Shown here piece after piece: positions 43,022 to 51,129 of a stretch of 64,000 nt of DNA (the stretch's first letter is position 1; every line of letters begins with the position of its first letter). The stretch is from NCBI RefSeq assembly GCF_036208045.1, contig NZ_CP121472.1, forward strand, positions 2,677,531-2,741,530. The letters are read 5' to 3'. The translations under genes were made by a program, and so were the position numbers. The stretch comes from Thiorhodovibrio winogradskyi (GTDB lineage Bacteria > Pseudomonadota > Gammaproteobacteria > Chromatiales > Chromatiaceae). Below the pieces are notes generated by a model. The model searched no databases. It saw only the letters and a program-made list of their open reading frames with translations, and had not been told where the DNA came from.

Positions 43022-44527
43022 CTAGGACGGTGAATCGGACTCGGTCATCCCTGTTTTTCCCGACCAGCGCAGCCGGTATTTTTCGATCTTCCGATCCAGC
43101 GCCGGGCGGGAAATGCCGAGGATCTCGCAGGCACGGCCTTTGTGGCCATGGGTGAAGTCCAGCACCCGCTGGACATGCTCGGCTTCCAGCTCGGCCAGTG
43201 ATTTCAGCGCCACGGATTTAGCCGCCACGGATTCCGGCAGTCGCTGTGGCGTATCCGCGCCTATATCCAATCCGGCATCCAAACCGGCACCCAATCCAGC
43301 ATGCGACCTCGCCCCCGACCGGACCAGGCCGCGATCATCCGCCCGTCCCGTCGGCGCAGGCCAATCAAACATTTCCGCCGTGATGAGCCCATGGCGGGCG
43401 CGCAGCATGGCCTGGGTGAGCATATTCTCAAGCTCGCGCACATTGCCGGGCCAGTCATGGCCCAGCAGCGCGGCGCGCGCATCCTCGGCCAATGGCACCC
43501 GTGGGCGTTGCAGCCGCGTGGCCAGGCGCTCCAGTAGCCCCTCGGCCAACAGCGGAATATCCTCGCGCCGTTCGCGCAAGGGCGGCACCTGGATGCGCAC
43601 CACTTCGAGACGATACAGCAAATCCTCGCGAAAGCACCCGGCGGCCGCCTTGGCACGCAGATCGCGGTTGGTGGCGGCGATCAGGCGGGCATTGGTGGCG
43701 ATGGACGAGCTACCGCCGACGCGCTCGAACACCCGTTCCTGCAGGGCGCGCAACAACTTGGCCTGCAGCGCCGGCGCCAGTTCGCCGATTTCATCGAGAA
43801 ACAGGGTGCCGTCCTGTGCCTGCTCAAACTTGCCGACCTTGCGCGTGGTGGCGCCGGTGAAGGCGCCCTTCTCATGCCCGAACAGCTCGCTTTCCAACAA
43901 GGTATCGACAATGGCGGCGCAGTTGACGGCGACGAAGGGACCGTCGCGCCCGCTGTGTTGGTGGATCAGACGCGCCACCACCTCCTTGCCGGTGCGGGAC
44001 TCGCCGCTGATCAGCACCGACACACCGCTGCGCGCGCACAGGCCGATACCCTTGCTGACCTCCAGCATGGCCGGGCTGCGGCCGATCAGATCCCGAGCTA
44101 GCCCTGGTGGCGACGCTTCAGCCACGGAACCCGGCTCGGCGGCTTGTGCCTCTCGCGCCTGGGCGCGCTGGCGCAGCAGCCGCTCGACTGTCTCGGTCAG
44201 CGCCGCCGCGCGCACGGGTTTATGCACAAAGTCCGCCGCGCCGCGTTGAATAGCGTCGATGGCCAGCTCCAGATCATGCTGGGCGGTCATCATCAGGATA
44301 GGACGCTCGGCATCCACCGCCAGCAGCGCCTCGATCAGCTCGCTGCCCTTGGCATCCGGCAGGCATTGATCGAGCAGAATGAGATAACAGGGCTGGGAGC
44401 GCGCCAGTGCCAGTCCCTCCTGTCCGTTGGCGGCGCCCAGCACCGCGTAGCCCGCTTCCTCGAAATGCAGGCGGAGCATTTCATGCAGCGCGGGGTCGTC
44501 CTCGATCAGCAGCAGGCGGTTGGGCAT
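43022..44527 (-). CDS. Sigma54-dependent response regulator (orphan in window)
   Basis: 501 residues: a receiver (about 4-118; IEDDP, phospho-Asp in ILLDQCLPDAKG, VHKPVRA), an AAA+ domain (ELFGHEKGAFTGA loop, Walker B DGTLFLDEIGEL, Arg finger region REDLLYRLEVVRIQVPPLRERREDIP) and a Fis HTH (HKGRACEILGISRPALDRKIEKYRL). Walker A reads GESRTGKE, with Arg in place of the usual Gly. Between the AAA+ and HTH parts lies a Gly/Asp-rich tandem (GLGAGLDAGLDIG). No kinase gene is adjacent, so its partner is elsewhere. Confidence 0.9.
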   Translation of the reverse strand: MPNRLLLIEDDPALHEMLRLHFEEAGYAVLGAANGQEGLALARSQPCYLILLDQCLPDAKGSELIEALLAVDAERPILMMTAQHDLELAIDAIQRGAADFVHKPVRAAALTETVERLLRQRAQAREAQAAEPGSVAEASPPGLARDLIGRSPAMLEVSKGIGLCARSGVSVLISGESRTGKEVVARLIHQHSGRDGPFVAVNCAAIVDTLLESELFGHEKGAFTGATTRKVGKFEQAQDGTLFLDEIGELAPALQAKLLRALQERVFERVGGSSSIATNARLIAATNRDLRAKAAAGCFREDLLYRLEVVRIQVPPLRERREDIPLLAEGLLERLATRLQRPRVPLAEDARAALLGHDWPGNVRELENMLTQAMLRARHGLITAEMFDWPAPTGRADDRGLVRSGARSHAGLGAGLDAGLDIGADTPQRLPESVAAKSVALKSLAELEAEHVQRVLDFTHGHKGRACEILGISRPALDRKIEKYRLRWSGKTGMTESDSPS

Positions 44528-44537
44528 TGCGTGGTCA

Positions 44538-45173
44538 TTACCAGCGCAACAGCCATGGACCCATCAGCGCGCCTAGGCCGCCGGCCAGGGCGATGCCCAG
44601 ACTGTACCAGAGGGCCACGAAAGCCGCCGAGAGTTCGATGCACGACAGGGCATAGGCCATGGCGCCGACGGCCCCGGCCAGCAGCCCGGCCGCCAAACCA
44701 GCCGCGCGTGCTTGGGTCGGAGCCAGACCGCGCAGCGCCCAGAGCGCGCCGGCCAGGGTGGGCAGGGACAACAGGAGCACATTGACCGGACAGTGCGCCC
44801 AGGAGTGCCCCAGCAACGCGGCCAGGCGCTCGGAGGCGGGCGCGGCCAGCAACGTCGTCAGCCCGAGCAGAGCCATCAGGATGACAACGGCGACGATACT
44901 GATCACAGGCCCGCCGGTGCGCGCCACCGGTCGCGCCAGTCGCGTGGTGAGCCAGAGCGCGCCGCTGGCCAGTCCGCCGGCATAGGCGAGCTTGATCCAG
45001 GGGGCCGGCTCGGCCCACAGGCTGGCCGGGATCGGGCCGAGCAGCACCAGGGTCGCGGCGATGCTGGCCAGCCATCCAAAGGGCACGACCGCGCCGATGC
45101 GCCGGGCCGGGAGCGCACGCGGCGCGGGACCGGCCTCGGTGGCGAGCAGATCGATTAAGTGGCTGGTTTTCAT
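44538..45173 (-). CDS. nrsF: NrsF-type anti-sigma membrane protein (DUF1109)
   Basis: 211 residues, six membrane helices (WLASIAATLVLLGPIPASLW, VISIVAVVILMALLGLTTLLAA, VNVLLLSLPTLAGALWALRGLAP and others). The DUF1109 hallmarks are two cysteines in HCPVNVLLLS and SCIELSAAF. In Caulobacter, NrsF holds the ECF factor SigF inactive and releases it on chromate, cadmium or oxidative stress through its cysteines. It overlaps sigF by 4 bases. Confidence 0.9.
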   Translation of the reverse strand: MKTSHLIDLLATEAGPAPRALPARRIGAVVPFGWLASIAATLVLLGPIPASLWAEPAPWIKLAYAGGLASGALWLTTRLARPVARTGGPVISIVAVVILMALLGLTTLLAAPASERLAALLGHSWAHCPVNVLLLSLPTLAGALWALRGLAPTQARAAGLAAGLLAGAVGAMAYALSCIELSAAFVALWYSLGIALAGGLGALMGPWLLRW

Positions 45174-45751
45174 GGGGTCTTCCTCACAAGATTCGAGAGT
45201 CGTTTCAGTCCGCGGTGCACCCGCACCTTGAGTGCCGCGACCGAGATGCCGCTGCGAAGGGAGGCCTCGTCCAGGGTCAAGCCCTCCAGCTTGGTCAGGG
45301 TGATCGCCTCGCGCTGGGCTTGCGGCAGCCTGCCAAGCAGGGTTGCCAGATCGCGCTGCACGGGGAATTCCTCCTCGACGGTTGTCAGCGTCCCTTCGGG
45401 GAGATCATCCAACCCCAGATGACGCGCGTCGCGGCGACCGCGCCGGCGCCACAGGTCAATCAGCTTATGCCGGGCGATGGCGAGCATCCAGCGGCTGACC
45501 GGCACCTTGGGATCGTAGGTGCCGCGTTGCAGGTGAATCGCCAGCAGCGTCTCCTGGAGCAAATCCTCGACCTCGTCCGGCAGCCCTTGCAGGCACCGGC
45601 GAAACCAGCCGCGCAGGCGCTTGGCGATCTGCTCCAGCGCTTGCCGATAAGCGGCCTCATCGCCGGCTTGCCCGCGATCCCACAACGGCCGCAGGGCGGC
45701 TTCGAAGGCATCGAGCGCATTGGCGGGGCTGTCGGCTGGGTGCTTGGGCAT
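45170..45751 (-). CDS. sigF: ECF sigma factor (SigF type)
   Basis: 193 residues: region 2 (DEVEDLLQETLLAIHLQRGTYDPKVPVSRWMLAIARHKLIDLWRRRGRR) and region 4 (LPQAQREAITLTKLEGLTLDEASLRSGISVAALKVRVHRGLKRL). Coupled to nrsF. I start at 45751 (MPKHPADS) because a promoter of the SigF type, GTAACC-N16-CGAC, spans 45769-45794 on the minus strand and would put transcription start near 45761. This indicates autoregulation. A matching divergent promoter drives the secreted protein and DoxX genes. Confidence 0.92.
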   Translation of the reverse strand: MPKHPADSPANALDAFEAALRPLWDRGQAGDEAAYRQALEQIAKRLRGWFRRCLQGLPDEVEDLLQETLLAIHLQRGTYDPKVPVSRWMLAIARHKLIDLWRRRGRRDARHLGLDDLPEGTLTTVEEEFPVQRDLATLLGRLPQAQREAITLTKLEGLTLDEASLRSGISVAALKVRVHRGLKRLSNLVRKTP

Positions 45752-45768
45752 GTCTTTCGATGAAGGAA

Positions 45769-45794
45769 GTCGTTGGCGCGCCATCAAAGGTTAC
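45769..45794 (-). promoter_or_regulatory. SigF-type promoter for sigF-nrsF
   Basis: On the minus strand: GTAACC (45794-45789), 16 bases, CGAC (45772-45769). Agrees with the GTAACC-N16-CGAA type promoter known for Caulobacter SigF, and with the second copy 44 bases away on the other strand. Confidence 0.65.
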
Positions 45795-45837
45795 AAGGCG
45801 CGCGACAAGCGGTGGACATCTTTTTTCGACCCGCCCT

Positions 45838-45863
45838 GTAACCCTTCGCGCTCTGCCAGCGAC
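45838..45863 (+). promoter_or_regulatory. SigF-type promoter for secreted-protein/DoxX genes
   Basis: GTAACC (45838-45843), 16 bases, CGAC (45860-45863). Same boxes and spacing as the sigF promoter; about 90 bases before the small secreted-protein gene. Confidence 0.65.
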
Positions 45864-45955
45864 TCGGTTAGTGAGGGCGCGATGCCGAGGCGGATCATCC
45901 GCGACCGCGGCACGCGACCCGACATCTGATCAACCAAAGAACGCTGGAGTTTCTC

Positions 45956-46243
45956 ATGAACAAAATCCTCATCACCACCGCCGCTGTCATGCTCACCACC
46001 TCCGTGCAGGCCGCCGACAGCCTGCGACAGTTCACCCGTGGCAATCCGGACAGTGACCACCACGTCGGGTTCTTCCAGACCACGGCGCCGGCCTCCTCCG
46101 GTAGCGCAACGGCTTTGGATCACTATCAAGGCCTCGCCCAGGGCAACCCGGATTTGCTGAGCCTTGGCCAGGGTCGCTCGCCAACGCATGAACGCCCGGA
46201 CATTTACGGGGTTTTCGGCGGCAGTCCTGATCTGGCCTATTGA
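45956..46243 (+). CDS. Small secreted protein with GNPD repeats
   Basis: A 95-residue exported protein (signal peptide ILITTAAVMLTTSVQAA). The mature part carries three related motifs (RGNPDSD, QGNPDLLS, GGSPDLA) and no cysteine. I do not recognise a named family. It is the first gene behind a SigF-type promoter, so it is expected to be a main stress-induced product, followed by a strong hairpin and DoxX. It lacks the Cys motifs of a bufferin precursor. Confidence 0.75.
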   Translation: MNKILITTAAVMLTTSVQAADSLRQFTRGNPDSDHHVGFFQTTAPASSGSATALDHYQGLAQGNPDLLSLGQGRSPTHERPDIYGVFGGSPDLAY

Positions 46244-46289
46244 TCGGATCATTGATCTCATCGCAAGGCAACTTCAGACCCGTATCACT

Positions 46290-46322
46290 CTTCATCGGGC
46301 GGTCGCGCGCCGCCCGATGAAG
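46290..46322. terminator. Strong hairpin between secreted protein and DoxX genes
   Basis: CTTCATCGGGCGG / TCGCGCG / CCGCCCGATGAAG is a perfect 13-bp stem. With no T-run it may be a partial terminator that lowers DoxX expression relative to the secreted protein. Confidence 0.6.
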
Positions 46323-46378
46323 GGCGGGCTTAACAGATCGCACTGAATACCCATTTTATCCGACCCAAGGAGATCATC

Positions 46379-46816
46379 ATGGCAACAACTCTCTCGACAA
46401 CTTCCAACTTAACACCCGCGCTGCGATTCGCGGACTTGGCGCCACATGCTCATTGGTTGCTGCGAATCGGCTTCGCCTCGGTGTTTCTGTTTCATGGTAT
46501 CGGCAAGCTGATGGCGCCGACGCAATTTGCCGACATGATGGGACTGGCTTTGCCGGTTGCACTTGCCGTTGCCGTCGCTGAGGTAGCCGGTGGTCTGGGA
46601 CTGCTCGCCGGCGCCATTCTGCGCCGGGATTGGATCACACGCCTGGGTGCGCTGGCGACGGTTCCGGTGCTCATCGGCGCCATTTCGATGGTGCACTGGG
46701 GCCAGTGGAGCTTTGTGGCTACTGCAAGCCATCCCATGGGAGGGATGGAGTTTCAGGTCAGCTTGCTGTTGATGGCGCTCTATTTTGTTGTTCGCGGCAA
46801 CACCGATGCACGCTGA
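46379..46816 (+). CDS. DoxX-family membrane protein
   Basis: 145 residues, four helices, DoxX signature LLRIGFASVFLFHGIGKLMAPTQFADMMGLALPVALAVAVAEVAGGLGLLAGAI and a His-containing later helix (SMVHWGQWSF). DoxX proteins are recurrent in MNIO/bufferin operons, where their job (perhaps quinone-linked redox) is not settled. It lies downstream of the SigF-type promoter. The ATG follows AAGGAG. Confidence 0.88.
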   Translation: MATTLSTTSNLTPALRFADLAPHAHWLLRIGFASVFLFHGIGKLMAPTQFADMMGLALPVALAVAVAEVAGGLGLLAGAILRRDWITRLGALATVPVLIGAISMVHWGQWSFVATASHPMGGMEFQVSLLLMALYFVVRGNTDAR

Positions 46817-47084
46817 TCGGTCAGGCTGACCAGGACTGACCAAGCCTGTTGGCACAGTGTCTTGACTTGCCTTTCTCCCCAGGCGGGCCCCTTCAGGGCT
46901 CACCTTCGATCAATCTGATCATTTCTCCGCCAGATGATTATGCGTGCGTGGGTTTTGCAGTCCGCCAGTCTGATCAGCACGCTGATCCCTCGGCGCTCGC
47001 GTGCCAGACCGAGGCGGAATACGACATCGTCAAGACGCATTCGAGCCCGCGCCCCTCGCCCCTTCTTCTCTCATATCCGTTCCC

Positions 47085-47672
47085 CTAGCGCCGCGCGATC
47101 CAGAAATCCAGGCTCAGATAGCGCCCGGCGCCGATGAAGAAGAGCACCAGCAGCATGATGAAATAAGTGGCGGCAAACTCAATGCCGTTGTTCAGCACCA
47201 CCAAGCTGCCGTTCTCGGTCAGCCACTGATAATGGCCGTGCTCGCGCAGGATGTCCTTGGCCCGATCCAGCCGTTCAATCGCGCCGATGGTGCGCTCGGT
47301 GGCGAACATTGAGCCGCTGCCTTCGGCGATGGCCAGCCAGCCGTTTTGCCAGTGCACGGTGACGGCGGCGACCATCATGGTCACCATCAGCGGCGCCGAG
47401 ATCCAGCGCACGCCAAGGCCGATGACCAGCAGGATGGCGCCCAAGGTCTCGGTCCCGGAGGCGAGGAAAGCCATGACGGTTGGAAAGGGCATGCCCAGCC
47501 CCCAGTCCGGGTTGCCGAACCAGGCCACGGTATCCTCGAAGTTGGCGAACTTCTTGGTGCCGGCCATCCAGAAGACGGGTGCGAGGTACAGGCGCAAGGC
47601 CAGCGGGCCGAGAAAATCGAGCGCGCGGGTGGTATCGAGCAGGTCTTGCAGGCGTCGGGCCATGGTCAGCAT
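47085..47672 (-). CDS. hvfX: HvfX-type DoxX protein of copper-RiPP systems
   Basis: 195 residues, four main helices. It has the longer DoxX form linked to HvfA/B/C systems: LALRLYLAPVFWMAGTKKFANFEDTVAWFGNPDWGLGMPFPTVMAFLASGTETLGAILLVIGLGVRWISAPLMVTMMVAAVTVHWQNGWLAIA, then an extra-membrane insert (ATERTIGAIERLDRAKDILREHGHYQWLTENG) and LNNGIEFAATYFIMLLVLFF. No hvfA, hvfB or hvfC is adjacent, but its upstream region carries the shared element (CGAAAGA-N13-GCCGGTCT). An accessory maturation or membrane redox role is inferred from family context. Confidence 0.85.
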   Translation of the reverse strand: MLTMARRLQDLLDTTRALDFLGPLALRLYLAPVFWMAGTKKFANFEDTVAWFGNPDWGLGMPFPTVMAFLASGTETLGAILLVIGLGVRWISAPLMVTMMVAAVTVHWQNGWLAIAEGSGSMFATERTIGAIERLDRAKDILREHGHYQWLTENGSLVVLNNGIEFAATYFIMLLVLFFIGAGRYLSLDFWIARR

Positions 47673-47724
47673 GAGGACTCTCCCTTAGATGTTTGGGTGA
47701 TCACTTTGTTTTGTTAATCTGGGA

Positions 47725-47752
47725 AGACCGGCTCGGACGGCTGTTTCTTTCG
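47725..47752 (-). promoter_or_regulatory. ECF-type promoter element, copy 2 (upstream of hvfX)
   Basis: On the minus strand: CGAAAGA (47752-47746), 13 bases, GCCGGTCT (47732-47725). Two bases differ from the other copies; the spacer is the same. Back to back with copy 3. Confidence 0.55.
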
Positions 47753-47768
47753 ACGGACTGAATCCAGC

Positions 47769-47796
47769 TGAAAGATTCCGCGGATGCTGGCGGTCT
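47769..47796 (+). promoter_or_regulatory. ECF-type promoter element, copy 3 (upstream of GMC operon)
   Basis: TGAAAGA (47769-47775), 13 bases, GGCGGTCT (47789-47796), 51 bases before the subunit-3-like gene. Similarity to copy 5 extends downstream (TTTG...AAGCCT...CAA.CCGC). Confidence 0.6.
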
Positions 47797-47846
47797 TTGT
47801 CCGCAAGCCTGGTCAACCGCAAGCGCCCAAAAAGAGAGGCCACCCC

Positions 47847-48479
47847 ATGATTCGACGGGCTCCACCCACGGAGTCATTGGCTCCAGTCGCGGCCACCCGC
47901 GCGGAACTACACGCCTGGCACAATGCGCTCCTCGACCGCCGCGCCTTTCTCGCCCGCTGCGCTGGGGTGACGGTCGCCGGGCTGTTTGCGCCAATGCTGG
48001 CTGAAGCCACGATTGCGGAAGCCGATCAACCCGCTAAAACACTGAGCGAAAATGAGCGCATGATGCTGATCGACGCCGTGCAGCAGCATCTGTTCCCCTC
48101 CGAATCCGAAGCCCCCGGCGCGCGCGAGATCAACGCCCTGCCCTTCCTGCGCTTCGTGCTGAAAGATGCCAAGACCGACCCCGACGAGCCGGCCTTCATC
48201 CTGAATGGCGCCGGCTGGTTGGAGGACCTGAGCCAGCAACGCACCAGCCAGTCCTTCCTCGCGCTCGATAGCGCCGCGCGCGAGTCGCTGTTGCGCGAGA
48301 CCGCCGCCAGCGAGGCCGGCGAGAATTGGCTGTCCACCCTGCTGCTGTATCTGATGGAAGCCCTGCTGACCGACCCAGCCTATGGCGGCAATCCTGACGG
48401 CATTGGCTGGCGCTGGTTGGAGCATATCCCCGGCTATCCGCGCCCGGATGCCGCGACCATCTACCCGAGGCTGCCGTGA
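47847..48479 (+). CDS. Gluconate 2-dehydrogenase subunit 3 family protein (Tat-exported)
   Basis: 210 residues. The N-terminus carries a twin-arginine signal (LLDRRAFLARCAGVTVAGLFAPM). The mature part fits the subunit-3 family: LSENERMMLIDAVQQHLFPSESEAPGAREINALPFLRFVL and a late LLTDPAYGGNPDGIGWRWLEHIPGYPRP. Such small subunits carry a GMC oxidoreductase partner across the membrane. It overlaps the GMC gene by 4 bases and lies behind copy 3 of the ECF-type element. Confidence 0.9.
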   Translation: MIRRAPPTESLAPVAATRAELHAWHNALLDRRAFLARCAGVTVAGLFAPMLAEATIAEADQPAKTLSENERMMLIDAVQQHLFPSESEAPGAREINALPFLRFVLKDAKTDPDEPAFILNGAGWLEDLSQQRTSQSFLALDSAARESLLRETAASEAGENWLSTLLLYLMEALLTDPAYGGNPDGIGWRWLEHIPGYPRPDAATIYPRLP

Positions 48480-50179
48480 TGACCGCAAGCAACACCGACA
48501 CCGATTGCGATGTCTGCATCGTCGGCAGCGGCGCCGGCGGCGCGCCCGTGGCCTGGCGGCTAGCCAAGGCCGGTCAATCCGTCATCGTACTGGAGAAAGG
48601 CCCCTGGCTGACAGACCAGCACTTTCGCAAGGATGAACTGGCCTGCTGCCGGCGTGCGGTCTACACCCCCGAGAAGCGCCTGGAGCCCCATGTGGTCGAG
48701 GATCGCGATGCCGATGGCGCCTGGGTGGCCAAGTCCACCGCCGAGTCCGGCTGGGATTTCTGGAACGGCAACCTGGTCGGCGGTTCCAGCAATCTGATGA
48801 GCGGCTTTTTTCATCGGCTCAAGCCGGTGGATTTTCGCCAACTCGACGAACTTGGCCCAATCGCGGGCGCCAACCGTGCCAACTGGCCGATCAGCTATGA
48901 CGATTTGGAACCCTATTACGACCAGGTTGAGCCTTTGGTCGGCATTTCTGGCGCCTTGGCCAAGCATCCAAACATCGAACCGCGCTCCAGCGCCGATTTT
49001 CCCTATCCACCGACACTGGAACATCCGGTGTCGGCCTGGATCGACGAGGCCTGCGAACGCCTCGGCTATCACGCGCTGCGGGTGCCGCGCGCCATTCTCT
49101 CGCGCGGGGCGCTGGGGCGGCGTGCCTGCGAGTACTCCGGTTATTGCGGCAGCTTTGGTTGTTCGAGCGGCGCCAAGGGTGGTGCGCGCGCGGCCTGGCT
49201 GACCCCGGCGCTGGCCACCGGACGCTGCGCGATCCGCCCGCGCGCCCAGGTGCTGCGGTTGTTGAGTGATGCGCGGGGCCGGGTGACCACCGCCGAATAC
49301 GCCGATGCCGAGGGCAAGGTCCGACAAATCACTGCCAAGCGTTTTGTGGTGGCTTGCCAGGCGGTGGAGACCAGCCGCCTGTTGCTCAACTCCCCGGGGC
49401 CGAAGTTTCCCCAGGGTCTGGCCAACAACTCCGGTCAGGTCGGGCGCAACCTGCTGTTCTCCGCTGGCGGCTCCGGCTCGGGCGATTTGGAGTACGCCGC
49501 CCTGGGCGCGGAGCGCGCGGCGGCACTCAAGACCATGGGACCCTTCGTCAATCGCGCCCTGGATGACTGGTATCTAATCGAGGACAAGGGCTTCGCGGGC
49601 GCGGGGAACGAGCGCCGGCACAAAGGCGGCATTGTCGAGTTCCTGCTCGCCCATCCCAATCCCACCGGTCTGGCCAACCGTGCCAAGTGGCGCGACGGCG
49701 AGTTGGTCTGGGGCTTGCCACTGAAGCGCCGCTTGGAACAGTGGTTTCGCACCGACCGCACCCTGCGTTTCGAGGTGTTCTGCGACTGGCTGCCAACCGA
49801 TGATTGCTTCGTCAGCCTGGACCCCAAGGTCAAAGACCGCTGGGGTCAACCGGTGGCGCGCATCCGCATCGGCCATCACCCCCATGATCTGCAAGTCGGG
49901 CGCTATCTGGCCGACAAAGCCGAGCGGGTCCTGAAGGAACTGGGCGCGGCGCGGGTGCGCTCCAGCATTAGCGGCGCCCCGCCGCCCAATCTGATGGCCG
50001 GCGGCTGCCGCTTCGGGACTGATCCCAAGACCTCGGTGCTGGACGCCGACTGTCGCGCCCATGAGGTCGAGAATCTCTTCGTCACCGACGGCAGCTTCAT
50101 GCCCACCGGCGGCAGCGTGCCCTATACCTGGACCATCTATGCCAATGCGCTGCGGGTGGCGGAGGGGATGTTGGGATGA
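48476..50179 (+). CDS. GMC-family FAD oxidoreductase
   Basis: 567 residues. FAD-binding N-terminus DCDVCIVGSGAGGAPVAWRLAKAGQSVIVLEKG, then the GMC layout with NLVGGSSNLMSGFF and C-terminal GGCRFGTDPKTSVLDADCRAHEVENLFVTDGSFMPTGGSVPYTWTIYANALRVAEG. It would oxidise a polyol, sugar acid or similar alcohol and pass electrons on. It has no signal of its own and is probably exported with the Tat-bearing small subunit. No cytochrome c subunit follows; a DUF2721 membrane protein does. The substrate is unknown. Confidence 0.92.
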   Translation: MMTASNTDTDCDVCIVGSGAGGAPVAWRLAKAGQSVIVLEKGPWLTDQHFRKDELACCRRAVYTPEKRLEPHVVEDRDADGAWVAKSTAESGWDFWNGNLVGGSSNLMSGFFHRLKPVDFRQLDELGPIAGANRANWPISYDDLEPYYDQVEPLVGISGALAKHPNIEPRSSADFPYPPTLEHPVSAWIDEACERLGYHALRVPRAILSRGALGRRACEYSGYCGSFGCSSGAKGGARAAWLTPALATGRCAIRPRAQVLRLLSDARGRVTTAEYADAEGKVRQITAKRFVVACQAVETSRLLLNSPGPKFPQGLANNSGQVGRNLLFSAGGSGSGDLEYAALGAERAAALKTMGPFVNRALDDWYLIEDKGFAGAGNERRHKGGIVEFLLAHPNPTGLANRAKWRDGELVWGLPLKRRLEQWFRTDRTLRFEVFCDWLPTDDCFVSLDPKVKDRWGQPVARIRIGHHPHDLQVGRYLADKAERVLKELGAARVRSSISGAPPPNLMAGGCRFGTDPKTSVLDADCRAHEVENLFVTDGSFMPTGGSVPYTWTIYANALRVAEGMLG

Positions 50180-50667
50180 GCGAGATCGACACGGGCATGA
50201 TGGCCCACAGTATTCAACTGGCGGTGGCGCCGGTGTTCCTGCTGACCGGCATCGGCGCCTTGCTCGGGGTCATGGCCGGGCGCATCGCGCGCGTCATTGA
50301 TCGCTCACGCAAGGTCGAAGCCCTGCTGGCATCGACGATCGCTGAAACCGACCCTGCGCGAACGCGAGCGGCGACGGAAATGCGCCGACTCCAGCAGCGC
50401 GCACGCCTGATCAGCTTGGCCATCGGGTTCTGCACCCTGGCGGCGCTGCTCGTGGTGTTCGTGATCGCGGTGCTGTTTCTAGGCGCCTTCTGGCAGTTGG
50501 AGGCGTCGCTGACCGTGGCCGGGCTGTTCATCGCCGCCATGGGCAGCCTGACACTGGCGCTGGTGCTCTTTCTGCGCGAAGTCATGATCGCCACGGCGGA
50601 TCTTTGTTTCGGGCGCGGTCTTGACCGGCGCCCTGAGCGGACATCGGCCCCTCCGCCCGGTGGGTAA
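50176..50667 (+). CDS. DUF2721 membrane protein
   Basis: 163 residues, three helices (IQLAVAPVFLLTGIGALLGVMAGRIARVIDRSR, ISLAIGFCTLAALLVVFVIAVLFLGAF, LTVAGLFIAAMGSLTLALVLFLREV). These match DUF2721, a family of unknown function. Its start overlaps the GMC stop by 4 bases, so it belongs to the same operon, where it might anchor the dehydrogenase or be unrelated. Confidence 0.88.
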   Translation: MSEIDTGMMAHSIQLAVAPVFLLTGIGALLGVMAGRIARVIDRSRKVEALLASTIAETDPARTRAATEMRRLQQRARLISLAIGFCTLAALLVVFVIAVLFLGAFWQLEASLTVAGLFIAAMGSLTLALVLFLREVMIATADLCFGRGLDRRPERTSAPPPGG

Positions 50668-50693
50668 TCGTACCCGCGCGTGATCTGCAAGCT

Positions 50694-50871
50694 TCAATCC
50701 CCACCCGTGCGATAGCGCAGCGCGCGGCTTCGATGCGCCGAACTGCTGGCGAAACTGGCGGCAGCCCCCGCACATCATCAGATGAAATCGCGGCGCCAGG
50801 CGTTCGCGCCTGGACAGGGGGCGGTCGAGATCCTCTGACATCAAACGGGTGGCGTGTCGGCAATTCATCAT
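50694..50871 (-). pseudogene. zf-HC2-type anti-sigma factor, decayed
   Basis: Encodes MMNCRHATRLMSEDLDRPLSRRERLAPRFHLMMCGGCRQFRQQF, a zinc-finger (C-H-C-C) anti-sigma N-terminus of the kind that follows ECF sigma genes. The short C-terminal part (RRIEAARCAIARVG / SRALRYRTGGD) is in another frame, so it is broken near residue 45. It follows an ECF sigma remnant. Confidence 0.65.
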
Positions 50872-50891
50872 GGACGGGGTTCCTCGGCCTC

Positions 50892-51081
50892 TTAACGGAT
50901 AAACCAGGTGTCTTCCAGACACAAGCGCAGGCCCATGCGGGCGCGATGCAGGATGACCCAGCCCCCAACTGGGACATCGGCAGCTCGCGCTGGCGGATGC
51001 GCAAGGCATCAAAGATTTTGCGCTTGAGAATGGAAAACACCCAGGTCTTGAGACTGGCGCGTTTCAGGTCTTGTGGATCTA
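50892..51081 (-). pseudogene. ECF sigma factor remnant
   Basis: Encodes part of sigma region 2 (DPQDLKRASLKTWVFSILKRKIFDALRIRQRELP), and in another frame the normal C-terminal end (ILHRARMGLRLCLEDTWFIR, stop). Region 4 and the N-terminus are missing, so it is an internally deleted gene. Followed by its zinc-finger anti-sigma relic. It is downstream of the operon controlled by the TGAAAGA element and might be the lost cognate sigma. Confidence 0.7.
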
Positions 51082-51129
51082 ACGTTCAGGTGATATTTTC
51101 AAGCTCCCTTCCAACAACGGAGACTGCTA

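Noticed and set aside
43255-43300. Tandem ATCCAATCCGGCATCC units as a repeat element
   Set aside because: In-frame Gly/Asp linker repeat inside the response regulator; slippage-type variation is enough to explain it.
48560-49327. Minus-strand frame opposite the GMC oxidoreductase
   Set aside because: Shadow of a well-supported gene.
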